Positions 43,789 to 52,538 are shown, counted from the first letter of the stretch. The stretch is DNA of 64,000 bases from Gordonia sp049847105 (GCF_049847105.1 NZ_JBNCNS010000002.1:806001-870000); one strand, 5' to 3'. The notes: generated by a model from the letters alone, not told the origin. Translations and numbers: made by a program.

Positions 43789-45633
43789 TCAGATGGTGGA
43801 GGCGCTCGAGGCCGCCGCCGTCTCGGTGGTGTCGCCATCGGTGCTGACCTGGTCGGAGGTCGCCGGGTCGGGGTTGAGGCCGCCGGTTGAGGCGTCGGGG
43901 GCAGCCGATCCGCTGACGCCCGCGTCGGCAAAGGTCGCCATCGACGTCAGGATGTCCACCGACGACGCGACGATCGGCAGTGCGGTGAGAGCGCCGCTGC
44001 CCTCGCCGAGGCGCATCGAGAGGTCGAGCACCGGCTCGAGATCGAGGTGTTCGAGAGCGACGGTGTGGGCGGGTTCGACGGAGCGATGGCCGGCGAGCCA
44101 CCAGTGCGTCGCACCCGGGGCGAGCTCGTTGGCGACCATCGCGGCTGCGGTGACGACCATGCCGTCGAGGATCACCGGGGTGCGGCGCACGGCCGCCTGT
44201 GCGAGGAACCCGGCAAGTGCGGTGAGGTCGGCGCCCGCGACCGCGGCGAGCAGCGAGAGCGGATCGTGCACGTGACGTCGCGCCCGGCGCATGCCGTCGC
44301 GGATGGCCGCGGTCTTGCGAATCCACCCGGCATCGTCGATACCTGTTCCGCGCCCGACGATCTCGACCGGCTCACGCCGCGTCAGGGTACCGATCAGCAC
44401 AGTCGCCGGGGTGGTGTTGCCGATCCCCATCTCGCCCCCCATGAGGAGGTCCGCGCCGGAGTCGACGAGCTCGTCGGCGATCGCGCGGCCCGCTGCCAGA
44501 GCTTCCCGCGCCTCAGCGAGTGTGAGGGCATCGGTGATGCGCAGGTCGCCGCTGCTGCGCCGGACCTTGTAGCGGGAGACGTCGGGTGCGGTATCGGCGT
44601 CGACGGACATGTCGACGACCCGCACTGAGGCCCCGGCACGCCGGGCGAGGATGTTGACAGCCGCACCACCAGAGGCGATGTTGGCCACCATCTGGGCGGT
44701 CACCTCGGACGGGAAGGCCGACACCCCGGACTGCGCGACGCCATGATCGCCGGCGAACACGACCACCGACGGCGCAGTCAGTTGCTTTGGGGGACAGGCG
44801 CCCTGGCATGAGGCGAGCCAGACCCCGATGTCCTCGAGGCGTCCGAGCGAGCCTGGCGGTTTGGTGAGCTCGAGGTGCCGTGCACGCGCGGCCGCGGCCG
44901 TGGCGATATCGGGCGGTTCGACCGGCGGGAAGTTCTCGGCATCGGTCGGATCCACCTGCCCACCCGTCGTCGGCGCCGGGGTGGTCGCCGCCGCAGTCTG
45001 CTTTTCTGGTGCTGTCGGCGTGGAATCGGTTGCTGTCGGCGTAAGAACGGTTGCTGTCGGCGCGGGCGCGGGCGCGGGCGCGAGTGTCGGTGCCGATGCC
45101 GATGCCGGGAGCTCGAGCACGCGTCCGGCGACCGTCAGGACCACGCGATCGCAGACCGCCGCGACGGCCTCGTTGAGGGCGCCCAACTCATCCTGGAAAC
45201 GTCGGCCGGCCGGCGTCGGAGGAACCACGGACAGCCCGACCTCGGGGCTGATGATGACCAGATCTCCGGTGAAATCGGCGATGGCCGAGCAGATCTCGGT
45301 GCGGACGGAGGTGAGATCGACCGGCGCGTCGCCCCATCCGCCGACTGCGTCGAGCTGCGCGGCCAGCCAGTTCCCGAGGTCGTCGAGCAATGTCACAGTC
45401 TGGTCTGATCGCAGCGCCGCGGCCACGTCGATCGTCTCGACGGTGGTGTACCGGTCGTCGCGGCGAGCGCGATGGGCCGCAAGGCGGGCGACCCATTCGG
45501 CGTCCGACGAGGTGGTCGGACCGGTGGCCAGGTAACGCACCGATGGATGGTCGAGCAGCAGTGATTCCCCATGGCCGGATTTACCCGACCGCACTCCGCC
45601 GAGGATCAGTGTGCGGGTGCCCCGAGATCCCAC
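43789..45633 (-). CDS. Fused CobU-CobT: adenosylcobinamide kinase/guanylyltransferase plus DMB phosphoribosyltransferase
   Basis: A 614-residue fusion of two lower-ligand-assembly enzymes. Residues 1-175 are CobU/CobP with the P-loop GGVRSGKS (12-19) and the NWLA and DEL segments. A Pro/Ala/Thr-rich linker (about 175-215) follows. The rest is CobT, with ELTKPPGSLGRLE, FAGDHGVAQSGVSAFP, GGEMGIGNTT and the catalytic Glu near LGEGSGA. The order of reactions fits with cobS immediately downstream. The start is GTG. In M. tuberculosis the two enzymes are separate genes. The C-terminal 40 residues are low-complexity. Confidence 0.93.
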   Translation of the reverse strand: MGSRGTRTLILGGVRSGKSGHGESLLLDHPSVRYLATGPTTSSDAEWVARLAAHRARRDDRYTTVETIDVAAALRSDQTVTLLDDLGNWLAAQLDAVGGWGDAPVDLTSVRTEICSAIADFTGDLVIISPEVGLSVVPPTPAGRRFQDELGALNEAVAAVCDRVVLTVAGRVLELPASASAPTLAPAPAPAPTATVLTPTATDSTPTAPEKQTAAATTPAPTTGGQVDPTDAENFPPVEPPDIATAAAARARHLELTKPPGSLGRLEDIGVWLASCQGACPPKQLTAPSVVVFAGDHGVAQSGVSAFPSEVTAQMVANIASGGAAVNILARRAGASVRVVDMSVDADTAPDVSRYKVRRSSGDLRITDALTLAEAREALAAGRAIADELVDSGADLLMGGEMGIGNTTPATVLIGTLTRREPVEIVGRGTGIDDAGWIRKTAAIRDGMRRARRHVHDPLSLLAAVAGADLTALAGFLAQAAVRRTPVILDGMVVTAAAMVANELAPGATHWWLAGHRSVEPAHTVALEHLDLEPVLDLSMRLGEGSGALTALPIVASSVDILTSMATFADAGVSGSAAPDASTGGLNPDPATSDQVSTDGDTTETAAASSASTI

Positions 45634-45637
45634 CGGA

Positions 45638-46330
45638 TCAGACCTCGTCGCCCGGCGACACCTGCGGTTTGGGAGCGCGCATCATGCGAAGCTGCATGGC
45701 GCGGGTGAACGCGTACCAGCCCAGGCGGAACCCGGTCTGCGACGGATCGACGTCGGGGAAGCGTTCGCGTACACGCCGATTCACCAGGCGGCCGAGGATG
45801 AACGCGTCGATCGCCATGAAGACCACGAAGACCAACAGCAGCATGTTGGCGAACACGGCGATCTGCGGCACGAACATCACCACGATCAGCACGACCGCGA
45901 AGGGCATGAACAGGCCGGCGAAGTTGCGGCGGGAGTCCACGATGTTGCGGGTGAACCGTTTGGCGGGTCCCTTGTCGCGGGGCATGAGGTAGCGCTCGTC
46001 GCCCGCCATCATCTTCTCGCGCTGCTCGGTGCGCTGGGTGCGACGATCGTCGGAGACCCTGCGCTTGTCCTCGCGCGACATGCTCGACTTCAGCTCTTTC
46101 TTGCGCGCCCGGGCCTCGGACCGCGTGGTCGGCGGGGGCGCGACCGGACCGCGGCGGCGACCCTCGGCCTCTCGCCGGGACGGCGTCGCGCGGCCTTTGG
46201 CCGCCGTGTACGCGGTGCCCTTGGAGCCGTTGTTCGCGCTGGTGGACGACTCGTCGTCAGCGGCGATGGACACCTCGGTGTCGGCGCCCTCAGCGGTCGC
46301 GTCGTCATCTGACTTCCATGGCAACTTCAC
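45638..46330 (-). CDS. DUF3043 membrane protein (Rv2206-like)
   Basis: A 230-residue protein conserved in actinobacteria. The first 110 residues are charged and low-complexity, with an Arg/Lys-rich stretch; two close helices follow (about 140-160 and 163-183); the C-terminal RFPDVDPSQTGFRLGWYAFTRAMQLR motif marks the family. Function is unknown. The GTG start has TAGGCT seven bases upstream, so this gene probably heads the DUF3043-cobUT-cobS transcript. Confidence 0.85.
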   Translation of the reverse strand: MKLPWKSDDDATAEGADTEVSIAADDESSTSANNGSKGTAYTAAKGRATPSRREAEGRRRGPVAPPPTTRSEARARKKELKSSMSREDKRRVSDDRRTQRTEQREKMMAGDERYLMPRDKGPAKRFTRNIVDSRRNFAGLFMPFAVVLIVVMFVPQIAVFANMLLLVFVVFMAIDAFILGRLVNRRVRERFPDVDPSQTGFRLGWYAFTRAMQLRMMRAPKPQVSPGDEV

Positions 46331-46337
46331 ACCTTCG

Positions 46338-46343
46338 AGCCTA
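46338..46343 (-). promoter_or_regulatory. -10 element for leaderless DUF3043 gene
   Basis: TAGGCT on the minus strand, seven bases before the GTG at 46330. Confidence 0.45.
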
Positions 46344-46378
46344 GGTGATTCCGCGCTGCCGAGGTTCTCCGACCTCCC

Positions 46379-46384
46379 TATACT
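46379..46384 (+). promoter_or_regulatory. -10 element upstream of glycerate kinase
   Basis: TATACT is a near-ideal -10 and lies 6 bases before an ATG at 46391 that opens a 12-codon frame, and 52 bases before the kinase ATG. Confidence 0.55.
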
Positions 46385-46390
46385 TCGCCC

Positions 46391-46429
46391 ATGGGACGAT
46401 CACGCTGCCCGCAGATGACGGATCGGTGA
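46391..46429 (+). CDS. Predicted leaderless mini-ORF before glycerate kinase (12 residues)
   Basis: ATG at 46391 begins MGRSRCPQMTDR and ends at TGA 46427-46429, seven bases before the kinase ATG. It sits at the predicted transcription start, the arrangement used by many leaderless genes here. It could couple or attenuate translation of the kinase gene. It has one cysteine and no amino acid run that would name a signal. Confidence 0.4.
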   Translation: MGRSRCPQMTDR

Positions 46430-46436
46430 GGTCGAC

Positions 46437-47528
46437 ATGCAGATCCTGATCGCGCCGGACTCGTTCGGGGACACGCTGTCCGCGGTGGCGGCGGCCGAGG
46501 CGATCGCTCGCGGATGGTCGGCGACGCGCCCGACCGACGTGGTGCGGAAGGCGCCGCAGTCCGACGGGGGGCCCGGCTTCGTCGACGTCCTGGCCTCGCG
46601 GTTCGGGTCGGTGCGGACCGCGGACGTCCCCGGTCCGCTGGGTGCATCGGTGAGCGCGACCTGGCTCTTCGACGATCGTGGGCCCGACCCGGCGGCGTAT
46701 ATCGAGTGTGCGCAGGCGTGTGGGCTGCACCAGCTCGGTGGTCGGCCCACGCCGCGTACGGCCCTGGCGGCCGACACCGCGGGAGTAGGGATCCTCGTCG
46801 CGCAGGCCCTCGACGCGGGTGCCCGGCGGATCGTCGTCGGCCTCGGCGGATCGGCGACCAATGACGGTGGACGCGGCCTGATCGATGCGCTGGGCGGCCC
46901 CGGGGAGGCCACCAGGATATTCGACGGCGTCGAGCTCGTCGCCGCATCCGATGTGGAGAACCCCCTGCTCGGCGAGCTCGGCGCGGTCGCGGTGTTCGGC
47001 CGGCAGAAGGGCGCGGATCCGGCTACCGCGCTGCGCTTGGAAGAACGGATGACGCAGTGGTCGCGGGTGCTGGCCGGGATGGCCGGACGTGACGTCTCCG
47101 ACGAGCCGGGCGCGGGCGCGGCGGGTGGCCTCGGCGCCGCCCTGCTGGCGCTCGGCGGGACCCGGGTCTCCGGGGCCACCGTGGTCGGCGAGGCGACCGG
47201 ACGCGACGCCGATGTGGCGTCATCGCAGCTGGTGATCACCGGAGAGGGCAAGTTCGACGCCCAGACCCTGCGCGGCAAGGTCGTCGCCGCGCTCACCGCG
47301 TCGGCGGCCGGTGCCGGTGTCCCGACCCTCGTCTTCGCCGGTCAGGTGGCTCTGCCGCCGGAGGAGATCGCGGCGGCCGGGATCGCGGCCGCATACGCGA
47401 TCGTCGATGTGGCGGGTTCGGTCGAGGTGGCGATGACCGACGCCGCCAACCAGTTGTCCCGCTTGGCCGAACAGGCAGCGGCGGACTGGGCCGGTGACTA
47501 CGAGTCGACGCGGGTCCACGGTGTGTGA
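46437..47528 (+). CDS. Glycerate kinase (GlxK type, Rv2205c-like)
   Basis: A 363-residue enzyme of glycerate kinase family type 1, which phosphorylates D-glycerate. IAPDSFGDTLSA at the start, QSDGGPGFVD, LGGSATNDGGRG (the family hallmark) and GEGKFDAQT are present. GTGAGG at about 46426-46431 can serve as ribosome-binding site and overlaps the stop of the mini-ORF. Followed by rarD with a six-base gap. Confidence 0.9.
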   Translation: MQILIAPDSFGDTLSAVAAAEAIARGWSATRPTDVVRKAPQSDGGPGFVDVLASRFGSVRTADVPGPLGASVSATWLFDDRGPDPAAYIECAQACGLHQLGGRPTPRTALAADTAGVGILVAQALDAGARRIVVGLGGSATNDGGRGLIDALGGPGEATRIFDGVELVAASDVENPLLGELGAVAVFGRQKGADPATALRLEERMTQWSRVLAGMAGRDVSDEPGAGAAGGLGAALLALGGTRVSGATVVGEATGRDADVASSQLVITGEGKFDAQTLRGKVVAALTASAAGAGVPTLVFAGQVALPPEEIAAAGIAAAYAIVDVAGSVEVAMTDAANQLSRLAEQAAADWAGDYESTRVHGV

Positions 47529-47534
47529 CGGTCG

Positions 47535-48488
47535 GTGACCGGGCAGCAGGAGCGAGGGCGGCGCACTCTCGAGATGTCCGGCGCGGCGTATGCGGTGGGC
47601 GCCTACGCACTGTGGGGCTTTCTGCCGCTCTATTTCGTGCTGCTCGAACCGACGGGCCCGTGGGAGGTGGTGGCCTGGCGGATTCTGCTGTCCCTGGTGT
47701 TCTATGCGGTGCTGGTCCCGGTCATCGGCGGCCGGCCGCGACTGCGGGCGGTACTCGCCGACCGTCGCCTCGTGGTCTGGACCGCAGTGGCGGGCCTGCT
47801 GATCTATCTCAACTGGCAGATCTTCCTGATCGCGACCCTCACCGGGCACGTGATCGAGATGAGTCTCGGGTACTTCATCAACCCGATCGTCACGGTCCTG
47901 CTCGGGGTCGTCGTGTTGCGCGAGCGGCTGCGGCCCATGCAATGGCTGGCCGTGGGGCTGGCCGTGTCGGCGACGCTGGTGATCGTCGTGGGCTACGGGT
48001 CGTTTCCGTGGCTGGCGCTCGGCGTGGCGTTCTCGTTCGGGCTGTACGGACTGGTCAAGAAGCACATCGGGGCCTCGGTGGACGTGACGAGCGGGCTGAC
48101 GCTGGAATCGCTGTGGCTGGCGCCGCTCGCGATCGGGCAGCTCGTCGTCGTCGGCCTGACCACCGGCCTGACGATGGGTTCCGCGGGGCCCGGGCATGCC
48201 GTGCTGCTCGCCCTGGCCGGCGTGGTCACTGCGGCGCCGCTGATGTTGTTCGCGGCCGGGGCCCGGCGCGTCCCCCTGACCGTTCTCGGGATCGCGCAGT
48301 TCATCACGCCGACCATGCAGCTGATCATCGGTGTGTGGGTGCTCGACGAACCGATGCCGCCGGAACGCTGGATCGGGTTCGCAATCGTCTGGCTGGCACT
48401 CGTCGTGTTCACGCTGGACTCGGTGATCGTCGCGCGCCGGCAGCGGGGTGCCCGGCAGCCCGCGATCGGCGCCCGTGTCGCGGAGTGA
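47535..48488 (+). CDS. rarD: EamA-family transporter, RarD type
   Basis: A 317-residue drug/metabolite superfamily transporter with ten predicted helices in two EamA repeats. YALWGFLPLYF at the start, LNWQIFLIA and EMSLGYFINPIVTVLLGVVVLRERL are RarD marks. RarD proteins are annotated from chloramphenicol sensitivity in Pseudomonas; the true substrate is unclear. It is not in the mycobacterial gene order here and was probably inserted between glycerate kinase and the HesB gene. Confidence 0.87.
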   Translation: MTGQQERGRRTLEMSGAAYAVGAYALWGFLPLYFVLLEPTGPWEVVAWRILLSLVFYAVLVPVIGGRPRLRAVLADRRLVVWTAVAGLLIYLNWQIFLIATLTGHVIEMSLGYFINPIVTVLLGVVVLRERLRPMQWLAVGLAVSATLVIVVGYGSFPWLALGVAFSFGLYGLVKKHIGASVDVTSGLTLESLWLAPLAIGQLVVVGLTTGLTMGSAGPGHAVLLALAGVVTAAPLMLFAAGARRVPLTVLGIAQFITPTMQLIIGVWVLDEPMPPERWIGFAIVWLALVVFTLDSVIVARRQRGARQPAIGARVAE

Positions 48489-48640
48489 CCGCGCGAGGTG
48501 GCGGGTCCGTGTGCGTGGATCGGCAGGAATAGACGGGGACGGGGTACCGTTGTGATGAGCACGTGGCCGAATCGGCGTGCCGCCGGTCTGTGGACGCGGC
48601 CGCCCGAGGAGATCCCGACCCGAGACACACAGGAGCATCG

Positions 48641-49003
48641 ATGACCGTTCAGAACGAATCCGGAACCGCCACCACCACGACCGGTGTCATTCTGTCCGAC
48701 GCGGCTGCCACCAAAGCGAAGGCGCTGCTCGACCAGGAGGGCCGCGAGGACCTTTCGTTGCGGATCGCGGTTCAGCCCGGCGGTTGCGCGGGCCTGCGTT
48801 ACCAGCTCTTTTTCGACGATCGCAGCCTCGACGGTGACCTCACCGACGATTTCGGCGGCGTCACTCTCGCAGTGGACCGGATGAGCGCACCCTACGTCGG
48901 CGGCGCGACCATCGACTTCGTGGACACGATCGAGAAGCAGGGTTTCACCATCGACAACCCGAACGCCACCGGCAGCTGTGCCTGCGGCGACTCGTTCAAC
49001 TGA
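48641..49003 (+). CDS. erpA: Iron-sulfur cluster insertion protein, HesB/ErpA type (Rv2204c-like)
   Basis: A 120-residue A-type carrier that passes iron-sulfur clusters to apo-enzymes. The three cluster cysteines are Cys49 (GGCAGLRY) and Cys113/Cys115 (GSCACGDSF). ATG 48641 has an AGGAG site. Candidate clients close by are LipA and the Rieske protein QcrA. A 29-codon frame (48555-48644) ends overlapping this ATG; it may be chance. A strong hairpin follows the gene. Confidence 0.94.
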   Translation: MTVQNESGTATTTTGVILSDAAATKAKALLDQEGREDLSLRIAVQPGGCAGLRYQLFFDDRSLDGDLTDDFGGVTLAVDRMSAPYVGGATIDFVDTIEKQGFTIDNPNATGSCACGDSFN

Positions 49004-49017
49004 GTCCAGACCCCTTT

Positions 49018-49060
49018 CGACACTGACCGCATCCCCGTTCCGGGGGTGCGGTCAGTGTCG
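49018..49060 (+). terminator. Terminator hairpin after erpA
   Basis: Perfect 14-bp arms (49018-49031 with 49047-49060, CGACACTGACCGCA) plus an inner CCCC/GGGG pairing. It lies 14 bases after the stop. Confidence 0.8.
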
Positions 49061-49122
49061 TCTCGGCGACCTGAGTAGCGTGGATTGCTGTCCAGCTCCC
49101 GAAAACCGAAGGGCATCCGCAC

Positions 49123-50094
49123 GTGGCAATCGTTGTCTGTGGCTCCATCGCAACCGACCATCTGATGACCTTCCCCGGGAAGTTCTCCGAGCAGCTGCTC
49201 GGAGACCATCTCGAACACATCTCGCTGAGCTTCCTCGTCGAGGATCTGGTCGTCCGACGCGGCGGCGTCGGCGGCAACATCTGTTACGCGATGGGTGAGC
49301 TTGGTGGCAGTCCGTCCCTCGTCGGCGCGGTCGGCGCCGACTTCGACGACTATCGCCGCTGGCTCGAGTCGCACGGAGTCGACTGTCGTGCGGTCCGGGT
49401 GTCGGACACCAAGCACACCGCGCGGTTCATGTGCACCACCGATCAGACGATGGCGCAGCTCGCGACGTTCTACGCAGGCGCCATGAGCGAGGCCCGCGAG
49501 ATCGCCCTGTCGGAGGTCGTGGAGCAGGTGGGCACCCCCGAGTTGGTCCTGGTCGGGGCGGACGATCCGGACGCGATGGTGCGGCACACCGACGAATGCC
49601 GGGCCCTGGGCATCCCGTTCGCGGCCGATCCGTCCCAGCAGCTTGCACGGCTCGACGGCGAACAGGCCCGCGCTCTCATCGACGGCGCCGCCTATCTGTT
49701 CACCAACGAGTACGAATGGGGCCTGCTTCGTCAGAAGACCGGTCTGTCGGAGGCTCAGGTCGCCGACATGGTCGGGGTCCGGGTCACCACGCTCGGCAAG
49801 GATGGCGTCGAGATCGTCGGCAAGGACGGTGCCCGGACCCACGTCGGCGTGGTACCGGAGACCGAGAAGGTCGACCCGACCGGCGTCGGCGACGGCTTCC
49901 GTGCCGGCTTCCTGACCGCACTCGGCAAGGGACTCGACTTCGAGCGCGCCGCACAGGTCGGATCGATGGTCGCCGTGTTGGTCCTCGAGACCGTCTCGAC
50001 CCAGGACTGGACCTGGGACCGCGACCTGGCCCTCAAGCGACTTGCCGACGCCTACGGCGATGCGGCATCCACGGAGATCGCGGCGCAGCTCTAG
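49123..50094 (+). CDS. adoK: Adenosine kinase, PfkB fold (Rv2202c/AdoK-like)
   Basis: A 323-residue ribokinase-family enzyme, very similar along its whole length to mycobacterial AdoK, which phosphorylates adenosine to AMP for purine salvage. GSIATDHLM at the start, the GGVGGN sugar-binding motif (47-52), AADPSQQLARL and the anion-hole DPTGVGDGFRAGF with catalytic Asp257 are present. The start is GTG 49123. It is convergent with asnB, separated by the repeat-bearing region at 50104-50281. Confidence 0.92.
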   Translation: MAIVVCGSIATDHLMTFPGKFSEQLLGDHLEHISLSFLVEDLVVRRGGVGGNICYAMGELGGSPSLVGAVGADFDDYRRWLESHGVDCRAVRVSDTKHTARFMCTTDQTMAQLATFYAGAMSEAREIALSEVVEQVGTPELVLVGADDPDAMVRHTDECRALGIPFAADPSQQLARLDGEQARALIDGAAYLFTNEYEWGLLRQKTGLSEAQVADMVGVRVTTLGKDGVEIVGKDGARTHVGVVPETEKVDPTGVGDGFRAGFLTALGKGLDFERAAQVGSMVAVLVLETVSTQDWTWDRDLALKRLADAYGDAASTEIAAQL

Positions 50095-50103
50095 GTCCAC
50101 GAC

Positions 50104-50183
50104 GCCGCCGGCTTCGCGCCGAGCGCCTTTCGCGCCGGCGGCTTCGCGCCGAGCACCTCTCGCGCCGGCGGATTCGCGCCGAG
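50104..50183 (+). repeat. 30-bp direct repeat after adoK, 2.7 copies
   Basis: Units at 50104-50133, 50134-50163 and 50164-50183 (partial) share GCCGGCGGCTTCGCGCCGAG with a few changes. They begin ten bases after the adoK stop and abut a large palindrome. Confidence 0.85.
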
Positions 50184-50281
50184 AGCAACCCAGAATTCGT
50201 CGAGAGCAACCAGGGTTTTGTCGATGTCGACCAAATCGACTCGTGGCTGGTTGCTCTCGACGAATTCTGTGTTGCTCTCGG
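50179..50281. repeat. Large composite palindrome between adoK and asnB
   Basis: Two 35-base arms (50179-50213 and 50247-50281) are inverted copies with a single mismatch. Each arm holds two GAGAGCAAC blocks around an AGAATTCGT core, so the element has four such blocks, two per orientation. The 33-base centre has a further GTCGAT/ATCGAC pair (50220-50225 with 50235-50240). It may act as a bidirectional terminator for the convergent genes, but no T tract follows and the design is more like a small mobile or REP-type repeat. Confidence 0.9.
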
Positions 50282-50332
50282 CCTCCATGCTGGTGGCGTT
50301 GGGGGAGGTGGGTTGCGGGCGGCTTGCGGGCG

Positions 50333-52258
50333 CTACAGCCGGACGGGGTAGTGGTGGTCGGTGATGGCGGGCACGATCGACTTCTCGACGAAGATCCCGT
50401 GCCACACCATGAACATCAGCAGCGTCCACAGTCGTCGGCTGTTGTCGACGACACCGTCGCGGTGTTCGTTCAGCATCGCGACAACCGCTTCCTTGTTCAG
50501 GATGTGATCGGTCTGTGAGTGCTCGATCGTCTCGTGCGCCCAGTCGTACATCTCGGTGCCGGCCAGCCAATGTCGGATCGGGACCGGGAAGCCGAGCTTC
50601 TTGCGGTGCAGGACGTGGGCCGGGACGATCTGCTCGAGGGCCTGGCGTAGCGCGTACTTCGTGGTGCCATGCGAGATCTTCTCGTCGAATGGCAATGTCT
50701 CCGCGACCCGGAAGACCTCGGGATCGAGGAATGGCACGCGCAGTTCCAGTGAGTTGGCCATCGTCGTCTTGTCGGCCTTGACCAGGATGTCGCCGCGCAG
50801 CCAGGTGAACAGATCGATGTGCTGCATCCTGGCGACCGGGTCCAGATCCTCCGACATCGCATAGATCGGTGCCGTGACGTCGGTGTGGGTCCACTCCGGC
50901 CGGTAATCGCGCAGCACGGCGCGCAGCCGTGCGTCGTCGAAGCTCCGCGCGTTGCCGTAGTAGCGCTCCTCGAGCGTCAACGACCCCCGATGCAGCAGGC
51001 TCTTGCCGCGCGTGCCCTCGGGGATGCGGTCGGAGACCCGTCCCGCGATGCGGCGCAATGCATTCGGCAACCGGTCGAAGGCGCCGAGCGACAGTGGTTC
51101 CTTGTAGATGGTGTAGCCGCCGAACAGCTCGTCGGCGCCTTCTCCGGAGAGCACCACCTTCACATGCTTGCGGGCCTCGGCTGCCACGAAGTAAAGCGGG
51201 ATCAGCGCCGGATCGGCCACCGGATCGTCCAGGTACCAGACGATTTCCGGGATCGCGTCGATGAACTCGCGCGGGCTCACCACCTTGACGATGTGGCGGG
51301 CACCGATCGCCTCGGCCGACTCGACGGCGACGTCGACCTCGGAATACCCCTGTCGCTCGAAGCCGGTGGTGAAGGTGATGAGGTCGGGGTTGTGCCGGAT
51401 GGCCAGCGCGGCGATTGCCGTCGAGTCGATGCCGCCGGACAGGAACGATCCGACCGTCACATCGGCACGCATGTGCTTGGCCACGGAGTCCGACAACACC
51501 TCGGCGATCTCGTCGTAGCGTTTCTGACGGGTGGCGTCGGTGACCGGCCGCACTCCGAACCGGGGTGTGAAATAGCGCTGCACCTGTGGTGCCTGACCGG
51601 CACGCACGGTCGCGTGGCAACCGGACTCCAGCCGGCGGATCGCGGCGTGCAGGGTCTCGGGCTCGGGAACGTACTGCAGCACCGTGTAGTGCTCGATGGC
51701 GCGCGGGTCGAGTTCGTCCCCGAGGCCGAGTCGGCCGATCAGCTCGAGAAGGCTCTTCTTCTCACTGCCGAAGGCGGTGCCGCCCGGTCCGGTCGCGATG
51801 AACATCGGCTTGATGCCGAAGGGGTCGCGCGCGAGGAACAGCGACTTCTCGACGGTGTCCCAGATGGCGAAGGCGAACATCCCGCGCAACCGCCGCACCG
51901 AGTCGGGCCCCCAGTGGTGGAACGCCGCGACGATGGCCTCGCCGTCGCCCTCGGTGGCGAACCGGGCGTCGGAGTCCCGTCGCAGTTCCTCGCGGATCTC
52001 CAGGTAGTTGTAGATCTCGCCGTTGAACACCATCGCGTACCGGTCCGGCTGTTCCGGGGGGCCCCAGCGTAGCGGCTGGTGCGAGTGCTCGATGTCGATG
52101 ATCGACAACCGGTTGAACCCCAGCACCAGATCATCGTCGTGCCAGGTACCCGGCTCGTCGGGGCCGCGATGGCGCATGCAGTGGGATGCGGTGGACACCA
52201 GGTCGACGGCGTCGGCCGCCGAACCGTCCGAGGTCAACAGACCGAGCAAACCACACAC
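50333..52258 (-). CDS. asnB: Glutamine-hydrolysing asparagine synthetase
   Basis: AsnB makes asparagine from aspartate, ATP and glutamine nitrogen. The 641-residue enzyme begins MCGLLG so that Cys2 becomes the N-terminal nucleophile of the glutaminase domain (about 1-210, with GFNRLSIID and FNGEIYNY). The synthetase domain shows the PP-loop SFLSGGIDST and LSGEGADELFGGY. It corresponds to Rv2201. The start is GTG 52258. Divergent from ctaC across about 280 bases. Confidence 0.95.
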   Translation of the reverse strand: MCGLLGLLTSDGSAADAVDLVSTASHCMRHRGPDEPGTWHDDDLVLGFNRLSIIDIEHSHQPLRWGPPEQPDRYAMVFNGEIYNYLEIREELRRDSDARFATEGDGEAIVAAFHHWGPDSVRRLRGMFAFAIWDTVEKSLFLARDPFGIKPMFIATGPGGTAFGSEKKSLLELIGRLGLGDELDPRAIEHYTVLQYVPEPETLHAAIRRLESGCHATVRAGQAPQVQRYFTPRFGVRPVTDATRQKRYDEIAEVLSDSVAKHMRADVTVGSFLSGGIDSTAIAALAIRHNPDLITFTTGFERQGYSEVDVAVESAEAIGARHIVKVVSPREFIDAIPEIVWYLDDPVADPALIPLYFVAAEARKHVKVVLSGEGADELFGGYTIYKEPLSLGAFDRLPNALRRIAGRVSDRIPEGTRGKSLLHRGSLTLEERYYGNARSFDDARLRAVLRDYRPEWTHTDVTAPIYAMSEDLDPVARMQHIDLFTWLRGDILVKADKTTMANSLELRVPFLDPEVFRVAETLPFDEKISHGTTKYALRQALEQIVPAHVLHRKKLGFPVPIRHWLAGTEMYDWAHETIEHSQTDHILNKEAVVAMLNEHRDGVVDNSRRLWTLLMFMVWHGIFVEKSIVPAITDHHYPVRL

Positions 52259-52404
52259 CAGAAAGGCCTCACTTATCGACGACTACACGTGCTCCCGACG
52301 CGTCGAGTATGCCTGAGAACGGGTGATGACAACGCGCGCGGGCGGTCTCGACGCACGAAGGTAAACCCCAATCACGAAAGGTTCGCCGTGTTGGTCTACG
52401 CTGC

Positions 52405-52445
52405 GTAGTACTAGGTGCGAGAATCGCTGTAGTGCTGGGTGTGAG
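52405..52445 (+). repeat. Imperfect 17-bp direct repeat upstream of ctaC
   Basis: GTAGTACTAGGTGCGAG (52405-52421) and GTAGTGCTGGGTGTGAG (52429-52445) match at 14 of 17 bases with a 24-base period. They lie about 95-135 bases before the ctaC start in the asnB-ctaC divergent gap (52259-52538) and may be regulator sites. No gene is seen in the gap. Confidence 0.55.
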
Positions 52446-52538
52446 CACTCCCGGTGCAGGCGAGGACAGCCCTGTGCGGGTCATGTGGCATGGCAACTCG
52501 GTCGGCACGACGTGCCGGAACCGAGCGAGCGGGAAGGC

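Noticed and set aside
48555..48644. 29-codon frame overlapping the erpA start as a leader peptide
   Set aside because: The possible -10 is only four bases before its ATG, coding signal is weak, and erpA has its own good ribosome-binding site.
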